The translations under genes were made by a program, and so were the position numbers. From NCBI GenBank assembly GCA_022560025.1, contig JAFISE010000073.1:62001-126000 (forward strand): a DNA stretch of 64,000 bases. The letters are read 5' to 3'. The notes below the pieces were generated by a model. That model was not told the origin of the DNA. It saw nothing but the letters and a program-made list of their open reading frames with translations, and did not search any database. Source of the stretch: Stagonosporopsis chrysanthemi (taxonomy: Eukaryota > Ascomycota > Dothideomycetes > Pleosporales > Didymellaceae). This document shows, piece by piece, positions 55,496 to 64,000 of the stretch; the first letter of the stretch is position 1, and each line of letters opens with the position of its first letter.

Positions 55496-58400
55496 GGTTG
55501 TGGTAGCCTCAGGTCAAATGCCAGAAAACCTATAGTTGAAAATGAAGGTAGAAGTTCAGATGAAGGCATATTGGCTTGGGGGACGACATGCTGTTATTTC
55601 ATGCCATCGACCGGGCGAGATTTGACACGTCTGCTTCGGTTTACGTGTATTAGGTCATGCAAGGCTGGAGTCGGCAGTTGTGAAATGATGCTAAGACTGG
55701 CGGCTTTCATGATGCTGTGGGGCCCCGGGCCCCTGCGGACTCGGAACATGGGGTTTTGTAGGGGCGGGGAAATCCCTCAACACCATGATGTTTGTTCTGT
55801 AGGGGTTACTAAGGCCTCAAATTTGACCCGATAATGACAGATCTATCGTAGTTACGTCGTGCCTCCTATGATGACATGGAAGAAAGCTGCGACATGCTCC
55901 TTGATCAATATACATCGCTTGATCTAGCCTCCATGCGTGAAACCTTGGAAGGCGCGACAGCATTCCGATCTTTCCGTTCTATTGTGAACTACCGGCGATG
56001 TCAGTTTTGATAATACCAAGGTCTTGAAAGATATCGGCAGTTGTCACTTGCTCGGCAGATGCGCTGTGTTGTTCTTTCCGTCTGCTGATTAAGGGATCCC
56101 CGCTAAGCTTAGTTTTACACGTGACTTTTCCGAGGCTATCGTCGACACGTGAATGCCTTCACAGTCGTTCAAGATCTGTTATACTCAATGGTCTTAATGG
56201 TATGATCTTGGAAGAGTCGACTTGCGATCTCTGTCTCGGCGCGATGCACAACACAGATCTATAGACATAAGTTTTCTGGGCGCATAAGGCATATTTCGAT
56301 TGTAGGAAGTTGTTTAATGAAGCAACACCCTTGAACTGCACATGAACAGTGTACGAAGACATCTCACGTGGATAAACCATATATAGTGAACAAGCCAGAC
56401 GCGAGATCTATCTTCGGTAAGGCGCTGCTTTGTCTGTACGCAGTCCGGGTAATTTGGGGAGAATTTAACCATGGACGCCAGAGTGCTTTTAAGCTAGCAC
56501 CTCCTATACAGAAGCACCAGGCAAACCAGTGTTGCTTACCCACCAGTGGCTGAAGTGGTGATGCGAAGACATCTATGCATAGTGTTGACTGATGTCAGCA
56601 ATCCTTAACATTGCTGAGGCAGAGTCAGGTCTTGCCGCTGCTGTGCTACTTGCTAGTTTGCTCTCGCACCTATTGCTTGCTTCGATATGTGTCCCGCTAT
56701 GTTTCCTGCTGGTTACCGTGTGCCAGGTATATAATTAGTGCATAGTCGGAGACATCATACACAGACCGCAGGGGAGACAGTACCGTTCGATGCATAGCGG
56801 AGGATCAAGAGGATTTGGACGGTGGTTGCAAGCAATACCATGATCCCTGGTGCATGTGGGTGTCAAACAAGGGCATGTTTTGCGAAGCGCCGACATTGAA
56901 GAGTGATGGAGTGTGGATCGCCGAGCACCGTACGGCAGCAACCTGATATGCGGGACGTGTTGTGATATTGCTTGTGCAATATTGTCGACCAGTCCAAGCC
57001 TCGTAATCACTTTTGCGACTGTGCCCGCAGTCACCAAGTGCAAGGAGGTTCATTGAAGGTTACCGAGCAACCTCATCTTCCGAGCTCCCCGATCGCTTAG
57101 CCTGTACCCTTTCATCAGATTTGATCCTCGAAGTGGATGCCTGCAAACATCTAGATCTCAGGGTTGTAGGCTTCCGACATCCTCGGCCGTCCAGCCCTGC
57201 AGTTCAGGGATCCATACAATCGCAAGACCAGCACACCATCACCATTTTTAGGATGGCCAGACCAGATCTTGGCCCTTCTTCGGAGCAATCTTACCACAAA
57301 CACACTCATCCATCCGAACCTCGAGCCCTGGTCCTGTTGCTTTTCAACAACTTCCCGATTCAGTCCGAGATGCATCTGTGTTGCTAAGTGGTGACGACTA
57401 TTATCAGCACAACTCCCTGAAGACCGGTTGATGAAAGACAACGCCATCTACAACATCTGAAACATATACGGGCGAGCAGCCCATATCTTGAACGGTGTGT
57501 CCTGCATGTGAAGAGGTACGTCCGTCCACAAACATGCCGTCCCGTGGGGTGAGGAACGTGCAATGAGGCTTGCAGCGGCTTGCGCGACTTTCGTGAGCGA
57601 ACCGTCCCCACAACGAATGCCGTGCAGAGATGCGCCATTGAGCACACTGTGTTCGCAAGCGTACGAGCGAAGACGCTGTGTGTGCTTGCTTGATGCAAGT
57701 GCTCAGCATAGATGCCTGTGATTGTAGACGAGGTCGAAAGCCACTACAGTCAACGGAAAGAGAACAGGCCCATCCATGTGACCGCAAAAATACGAAGCGT
57801 GGAGAAGAGAAAAACGAAGAGTGGATGACTGCGCTGGAAAAACCTGATAGCCGGTCGACCGCATATTTCGTCCTCTAAGACTTGCTGGCGGCTGGGTGAG
57901 TCAGGCAGCTCCACGTCGGCCTGCATGCCGCATGTACCGACAGCAACACGCCGCCAGGTTCTGAAACGGCGCTGAATTGTCTGCAGAAGCGGGCAGATAC
58001 TGGCGATAGTGCTGTGGTTGAAAGCCAGACGTCACTTCTAAGATCTGGCAGTGAGGATGAAGCCTGCAATGAGAGATGTGGAGACGCCGCTTGAGGGAGC
58101 CGGCTTTAGCGCAAGTCTTTGACCCTTGTCGAGCTGAGCATCTAGAAAGAGCAAAGAGCAACATCACCAAATTCATGCTCTCCATGCACAAACCTGCGGC
58201 CATACTACGTAGTACTGCGCACATCGGAGTGCCAGCGAATCTAGTCCGCCACAATGGCTCAGTGTTCTCCACAGTCCACGTCTTTCGTGAGGCACAGAAA
58301 GCGTGCAGGTTTCGGAGCGTCTTTTGCAACTATGTGCATAGTTTGAAACATGGCAGAAGCATAATGCTAACAACGTAAGAACTCAGAGGCGCAGGAGGGT

Positions 58401-59940
58401 CTTTTGACAGGTCAACCCAGGACTGTTAGCACTTGCGTAATCCGCCTCGGAGGCCTTCCGTTGGGGAGCGACAGTGAGAGCGAGGATACCAATGGCAGAC
58501 GATGGCTGAGGACAGCAAACAATTCCTGAAACAAATTCTCCTTTTCACATACTCTCCTGCAGGTAATTTCAATTACGACCGTTCATGATCAGCAGTAGCA
58601 TCGGCCGGAAGTGCTGGAAGAACAGCTCCGGAAGCTCGAAGTCGGCGCGTCCGAGATCTGCTCTTTGCTGCCAGCACAGCCTCATCGGCTATCCTGTCAG
58701 GTGGCGCATGACTGCCGGACTCTCCGTGTGAGCAGCAATGCATCGTCATAGCGTCTTATGTTGCTCGAGCAGGTTGCTATCGCGCAAGGGCTCTTGCTTC
58801 AGCACGCGCTCAAAAGTACTCGACGATGGCACCGGGAACTGGAGTGATTCAGGGCAGCGCCTGGACGTTACGATCACATGAGAGCGGCTTTGCTAGAGTC
58901 TTTCCCAGCAGATGTTATCCTTGCTCTGATCCCTGCTGAGTCCAGTGATTGGGTAACTCGATTATGCCCATCGCTAACCAAGACCCACTGCACTGCCCAA
59001 CGACAACGCCCACCTTCGTCAAGCCTTTGAGACTCCACGAGCAGCCGGCCTCTTTGTCGCCCTCCCTGAAGGGGCGTCGCTGAAACGGGCAGCAACGCCG
59101 CTGCAGTGCATGCTTCCTGTGGACGCTCGAGGTAAGCTTCTGGAATTCGCACGACGCCGAAGCTCGAGGCCCAGCAGTAAGCGCAGACTCCCAGAGGTTA
59201 CAGGCACCCTCCTCGCGCAAATCGCGTGTATAGCGGCCTGGCTGCTGCCGGTGGTGGGCCGCTGGGCCTGCGGTACCCTGCGGGCCTTCAAGCAAGTTCT
59301 CGGCGAATACACAGGCACGGCGAGCGCCTGCTCAGCTGCCATGGTCAGGGCCGAGGACTACGCACAACTGCATCATCGCTCAATCATTATGCTTTCGACT
59401 ACCTCGCGCTCGCGTAGCGATGGACCGATCGACCACCGTTTTGGTCGTCATCTCCGTCTGCATGGCTCAGAGTAACATTTCGCGAACACAGGGCATCGAA
59501 ATCTCCTGTACGCAGGTATCCGCCTGTCCGCGCGTGCGCAACGCGGTCCCTCCGTTCAGGTCAGCTTAGACCCGACTAAACCTGCAGCTACAGGCCTTGC
59601 AATATGCACGTAAAAGCGAGCTAGATGCGCAGTGCAGCAAAATGGGGCAGTGTACCGGGGTGCTCTGGCCACGCCGACCAACCCATGATCGACGCCTGTA
59701 GGTCTTAAGAAAGATCCTACCCTCACACTAGCTATCCTCCACCTCCCACCTCGCCCTTCCCCCTCCCCATTCGTCCGCCCTCTTGTCTCCTCTCTACCTC
59801 TACGGCGAGCCTTGAACAACCATATCCGCCTGAGACAACGGTTTTTTTATTCTTTCGTTTGTTCCCTCGATTTTTTGTTGATTCTTCCGTCCCATCTAAT
59901 ATTGCCGCCTCGCACCGCACCACGCACCGACCACTTCACC
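55496..59940. other. 4.4 kb gene-poor region between P450 and the next gene
   Basis: No gene is supported. Just upstream of the P450 start lie a GC palindrome GGGGCCCCGGGCCCC (55719-55733), two CGG triplets spaced by three bases (55736-55744) and an AGGGG element (55760-55764); binding by zinc-cluster or stress regulators is only a guess. Minus-strand frames near 57400-57790 look weakly protein-like but could not be joined into a gene. Confidence 0.45.
59733..59802 (+). promoter_or_regulatory. Pyrimidine-rich (CT) promoter tract
   Basis: About 70 bases nearly free of purine runs, some 140-210 bases before the ATG at 59941. CT-rich tracts near the transcription start are common in well-expressed filamentous-fungal genes; the link here is inferred. 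Confidence 0.6.
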
Positions 59941-60993
59941 ATGCCGATTCAGCTGCTACCCGCCTCGGCTGCTGCCTTTGCGCCACGCTCAACCGTCAAT
60001 GTCGTGCTGAGCTCGAAAGCTGAGCCATGGCTAACGCAGGCTCTGAAGCGCGTCAACAGGGTAAAGCGCCCACTGAATAGCGTGCAGCAACACACAAGAT
60101 GCCTGACCGAACTCCTGTCCGGGAAAAACGCTATCTGGTCGCTGAGTTCCATCATGGTCCCCAAGGCCCCAGACTCGGAATTGCGCAAGGATTCCAACCC
60201 TCTGGTTGAAGCGCTTTTCAACTACCAGCTGATCCACATTGAGGCATACGTTGTACACGTCGACATGGTTTCACAGCATGAGGTTGCATTCAAGCTTACA
60301 CAAGACACCATTGATGCACTTATCGAGTATCACAAGGACATCTACTCGGTCGACGTAGCCGCCAGCACATGGGACTGGGCCGAGAAGGAACAGCAGGTGA
60401 AGAAGCTCCAGGACGGCTTCGTGCAGGCTGTCAACCGTTACGTGTTCCGCGCTGGCGCACGCGCGCTTGAGGGTATGGAGGAGGAAGGTGCCGGAGAACT
60501 CCTCGAGGGCCGAGGTGAGGACGTCAAGGCCGCCGTCATGGGCTTGTTCCTGCCGCTCCTGCCTCCTCCACCAAGGATCGTGGACGTTGTTCGACCCGCC
60601 CCTCTCCTGCCCAGCACCCCCAACGCCGTCAACTGGTGGCAGCCCACACAATATCTGTCGCCGCCTCAGATGGACTCTTGGAAGGTTCTCCCCTCAACCC
60701 CGAGTCCGACCATTACCACCTGCAGTGAGCACTCGCCCACATACTGGAGCGCCAACATGGGAACCCAGAGCATGGAGCCCTTCCAGCTGCCGTCGCCCAC
60801 ACCGTCGTTTAGCCAGCCATGCTACAATTCGACGAGTGCATACTACAGCCCGCCCCAGGCAGTAGCACCGATTCCCTGCCTGCCCCTGCCGAGTGTACTT
60901 GCCCAGCAATGCGGGTCAAGCGCAACGCATGGTGGATTTGGAGGGTTTGGGTGGGACACAGGATTTGCAACACAGTACGCGGCGTTCACGTAA
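59941..60993 (+). CDS. Unknown protein with helical N-terminus and Pro-rich C-terminus
   Basis: Not recognised. The start at 59941 (CACCATGCCG) has ideal context and follows a typical leader; the open frame extends upstream to 59812 but that part is AT-rich and leader-like. The protein has 350 residues. Residues 20-220 are helical and look folded (WLTQALKRVNRVKRPLNSVQ, LVEALFNYQLIHIEAYVVHV, LTQDTIDALIEYHKDIYSVD, LQDGFVQAVNRYVFRAGARA). Residues 220-350 are Pro/Ser/Thr/Tyr-rich with repeated SPTPS/PPQ elements, ending in Gly/Phe-rich sequence, probably disordered. There is no membrane segment or signal peptide. It may be a regulator or scaffold; no function is claimed. Confidence 0.7.
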   Translation: MPIQLLPASAAAFAPRSTVNVVLSSKAEPWLTQALKRVNRVKRPLNSVQQHTRCLTELLSGKNAIWSLSSIMVPKAPDSELRKDSNPLVEALFNYQLIHIEAYVVHVDMVSQHEVAFKLTQDTIDALIEYHKDIYSVDVAASTWDWAEKEQQVKKLQDGFVQAVNRYVFRAGARALEGMEEEGAGELLEGRGEDVKAAVMGLFLPLLPPPPRIVDVVRPAPLLPSTPNAVNWWQPTQYLSPPQMDSWKVLPSTPSPTITTCSEHSPTYWSANMGTQSMEPFQLPSPTPSFSQPCYNSTSAYYSPPQAVAPIPCLPLPSVLAQQCGSSATHGGFGGFGWDTGFATQYAAFT

Positions 60994-62356
60994 GCAGAAC
61001 ACGTCAGTCTGTGATACCCTGTCCTTTGGTCGATGCCTGGAAGCGCGGACCTGGCCAGTCCCTTGAGCGCACCAACTGCTTCGACAACCTCAGTTCGAGA
61101 AAACAGCGATATTCACCACATGTTGTCATCACACAACATCCAAGGCATGGGACGGCGTTTTATCAACATTAGCGAGCGTTTTGCTATTCTTTCCTCTCCT
61201 CTCTTCCCGTACATCTCTCTTGATACCTGTTTTGATACCAGCGAGCGTTCCTTTATTGTCATACCACGCCTCCCCAGTTGGACGGCTTCTTTCGTTGTTG
61301 CATCTCTGGGAGGTCCGCATTTGCTTTGCATTATCACGGAAGACACGGATACAGATAGCCTCGCGGCTTCCTCGAGTCAGGCACTCGAGTTCTTTTCTTC
61401 GAGTTGTTTTTTTGTCTAATGTCGTCACGATCGGAACGTTCTGGGTGCGAGCTCTTCATTGAGTCTGGCTAGACCAGCTTTATGAGTTCACGCATTATGG
61501 CTACGTTCCTACTTACTCAGCCTGGTATCGACTATCAGCTGGACGCTGCTGAGACAAGGATGTCGACATGAAAAGTTATACATGCATCTTGACGATGCCC
61601 CTGTAATAGCTCGTCTCTGCTGCGCTGATACTGGAGGCTGGTGGAAGGAGTGATGCGCAAGGGCGTGACAAGGGTATGCTAGTCGTGCCTTTGGCTGAAG
61701 AGTGGTCCTCTGCTTGCGGAGCAAACATTCTATCCCCTTGAGCGTTGCTTTTCCTAGTCAGCTCAAAGTGGCAGCACAGCAGAGACACCAAGTCCAGGCC
61801 CAGGCGGTCTCTGGCACCTAAATATCAAACATGGAAGCTAGCTTCTTTACATTAAGCAGTCTAAATCTAATAAAAGAAAAGACTATCATATTGCAATAAA
61901 ACATACAAACCAGGCGAACCGATACTTTACACCGCGTCTTGGACCCGTGAGGCTGCCAGTGAATCTGCAGACTGCAAAGGCTGAGCTGGGTTGCACGGGG
62001 TTCGCCGAAGGGGCCTGCACCACAATCTGGGGAAGCACAAGCACCTGCTAAGATGGACGTCTTGCATCTGCCCACGCAAGAGGAACGCAAGCAGACGACA
62101 AGGATCGCGCCTGATGGCGGGCACGGACAGACAGGCTGCGGCGCTGTCGTGTGCCTCTGCCTTTGTTTCGCCGGCCGTTCCAAGGTTCGGGGCTTGGGCA
62201 GCGGCGGCACATGCTGGCTGCGTGTCTCGTCCTGTCGCAGCACTTCCACCACACCAGCCGGCGTCCCTTGTGCCTTCCGCCACACTCATGGCGCTTGCCT
62301 GGCCCTCGTGAAGACGCACAGAGTCGCAGAGCACCCACAGCCGCGCACTGAGCACG
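60994..62356. other. Intergenic region, no supported gene
   Basis: About 1.4 kb between two plus-strand genes. It includes pyrimidine-rich sequence near 61180-61440 and no motif-bearing frame. Confidence 0.5.
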
Positions 62357-64000
62357 ATGCCGCCTGCGAACAGTCCGGTGAGCATCTGGTCGCCGGCCGC
62401 GCGCCGTATGTCCGTCCGACTGACGTAGCCCTCAGAACCGCGCGCCCACGCCGTCCACCTTTGTATCGGCCCTGCGTGGCCTGGAGAGCCCTAACGACGA
62501 CGTCCTCAACCTCGCCTCGACCTTGACCGCCGGCGATAACGACCACGACCACAACCAAGCCATGGACGAGGCGCATGCCAGCCTGCGCTACCTGCGCACC
62601 GCCCAGGAATACGACCAGCAGCGCCTGGAGCAGTCACGCGAACGGCTGCACGAGCTCGCGCGCACTCGAGACGACCTGGACCACCGTGACCGCCTGCGAC
62701 GTAGCATGGAGCGCCTCAACCGCCTGCACGAGGCCTCGGCCCAGGCTTCTGCCGCCGCACAATCCAGCAGCTTGACTGCCAGCTCCCAGTATGGCGAGCG
62801 TGTTCCTGCGCAAAACTCCCTCTATGACTGGGCGCCGAGCATAGATCTGGATGACGAGGATGGGCGCAGCTTGAGGACGCTGCAATCGCGGCTGGGCTTG
62901 ACGTCGAATCCGGACTCGCTGCGGTCCACGGCCATTCTGCAGGCAGTCCGACGGCACCCACGCTTCTCCGCCCGCACGAGAGAGTATCTGCAGCGCTACA
63001 GCCATGACCGAGACCGAGACCGAGAGACTCCTCGAGACGCGAGTCGCACAGTCGAACAGCCATCCACTAGAGACAGTGCGAGCCTCCGTCGAAGCGCTGT
63101 CCCGTGGGCCGAGTCCAGAGACCGGTACCAGACCAGCCGCAACCAAACAGCATATGCGCATGCGATGTCTCAAACTCAATCGCAATCGCAGCCGCCGCCG
63201 CCACCGCCGCCGCCGCCGGCTGTTGCGCCCATGCTCGAGCACACCGTCAAGTATCTCTCGCGCATACGGCACGCCAGCACCGTCGACGAGAGCCTGAACT
63301 GCGCGCTCGAGGCTGGATTCCTCAGCAAAGACTACTTCTGCATCCAGTATGCCGACTTCCTCACCGACACTTCCAACATATCACCACCGCAAGAGACGTC
63401 TTGGCTTGCACCAGGCGCAGTTCTGTCAGGCTGTCAGCACGCAACTACCCCCACTCCCACACCGAGCCTCGCGACTAGTCAATTACCGCCCCCATCTCGA
63501 CCCTGGCTTAGCACCAGCTACTCCACGCCCCGGAGTTTGACCTCACACTTGTCGCCAAACGCTCCAGGGCAAACAGACCCGCCGCAGCCTCCACCTCATC
63601 AGGATCGATGGCCTGTGAAAGTCACCATCCATGCTGTCGACTGGTGTGAAATGTCCCTCTCCGCCACGATGGAGGCGTACAATGTACCCTCACACCCACA
63701 TCAGCACTCACTCAGCAACCCAGCCCCTTCCACCGCACAGTATACACGAACGAGTAGCATAACAACGTATCTCGAAGGCGAGATCCTCGACTTCAACACG
63801 TATACGCTCCTGACAGAGAGTTTCAAGAGCAACGCAGCGAATGATGCGCTGTACTGGCGCAAACTGCCGCCATTCAGAGATATGGAGGACGAGGAGGTCG
63901 TTCGGGCACTCACATCAAGGCGGTGGTGGGAAAGTCTCAATCAGGAATGGGTACTTATGCGCTGGAAAGAACGGTGTTTCGTCAAATCCCTGCGCCCTAG
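62357..64000 (+). CDS. GID4/Vid24-family protein, 5' part (3' end outside window)
   Basis: GID4-type proteins are substrate receptors of the GID/CTLH ubiquitin ligase that recognise N-terminal proline degrons, for example in gluconeogenic enzymes. Exon 1 is only 21 nt (62357-62377, MPPANSP); after a 58-nt intron with a CTGAC branch, exon 2 runs open from 62436 to the end of the window, about 528 residues in total. Residues 50-100 form a charged coiled coil (EYDQQRLEQSRERLHELART). A long Arg/Ser/Pro/Gln-rich linker follows, including a run of prolines. The Vid24 domain begins near 400 (VKVTIHAVDWCEMSLSATME), then SSITTYLEGEILDFNTYTL, DALYWRKLPPF and WVLMRWKERCFV, all family hallmarks. The N-terminal extension of about 390 residues is much longer than in yeast Gid4. 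Confidence 0.88.

Noticed and set aside
57404..57787. Minus-strand frames that look weakly protein-like
   Set aside because: Overlapping frames cannot be joined by convincing splice signals and show no family motif; possibly a remnant, but unsupported.
59110..59475. Plus-strand frame with a hydrophobic stretch
   Set aside because: Composition is Arg/Ser/Ala-rich, typical of a GC-rich shadow frame; no promoter context or homology recognised.
1..64000. Secondary-metabolite gene cluster around the P450
   Set aside because: No polyketide synthase, NRPS, terpene cyclase, cluster-type transporter or zinc-cluster regulator is present in the window.

Overview
The window looks like a chromosomal segment of a filamentous ascomycete (Pezizomycotina, most likely Dothideomycetes; the class is inferred from overall character, not measured). 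The reasons are: genes of about 0.4-3.5 kb with short GT-AG introns (mostly 46-60 nt) carrying CTRAY branch points; fungal families such as a PAS kinase, Nut2/MED10, Dbp8, a BOR1-type transporter and a CAP10/GT90 glycosyltransferase; a nuclear-type intron-bearing tRNA; and long gene-free stretches between genes. There are no operons, rRNA genes, CRISPR arrays or recognisable intact transposons.

Layout. 1-12 kb: the 3' part of translation elongation factor 1-alpha, an adaptor-like protein with acidic WGDFE motifs, a large PAS-domain serine/threonine kinase, a two-exon orphan with a possible degenerate RNase H-like fold, and tRNA 2'-phosphotransferase (Tpt1). 12-20 kb: a membrane-anchored GT90 glycosyltransferase on the minus strand, then a three-exon C2H2 zinc-finger regulator on the minus strand after a repeat-bearing spacer. 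20-31 kb: a 4.2 kb gene-free stretch, a tentative RRM gene divergent from a Rab5 GTPase, a single-pass membrane protein with two PPxY motifs, a small protein with an MGCASS acylation-type N-terminus, and cysteine dioxygenase divergent from the GTPase Drg1/Rbg1.

32-48 kb: a CENP-B-type helix-turn-helix protein, an intron-containing tRNA-Ile(AAU), a PXA-domain protein with a 988-nt intron divergent from Mediator subunit 10, an unknown 360-aa protein, and a five-exon BOR1-like borate/anion transporter. 48-64 kb: a SET-domain protein, the DEAD-box helicase Dbp8, a flavin-binding (NimA/PNPOx-like) protein convergent with a cytochrome P450, a 4.4 kb gene-poor stretch, a Pro-rich unknown protein, and the 5' part of a GID4/Vid24-family gene that runs off the window.

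Most genes are housekeeping functions: translation and ribosome biogenesis (TEF1, DRG1, DBP8), tRNA processing (TPT1), transcription (MED10), endosomal traffic (Rab5, PXA protein, adaptor-like protein), nutrient signalling and catabolite degradation (PAS kinase, GID4) and sulfur-amino-acid catabolism (CDO). I see no convincing new multi-gene system. The most unusual items are single genes: the RNase H-like orphan, the PPxY membrane protein, the MGCASS protein, the RRM gene with a possible mitochondrial leader, and the long intron in the PXA gene. All spliced models were built by hand from splice signals, phase continuity and recalled family conservation; none has transcript support here.
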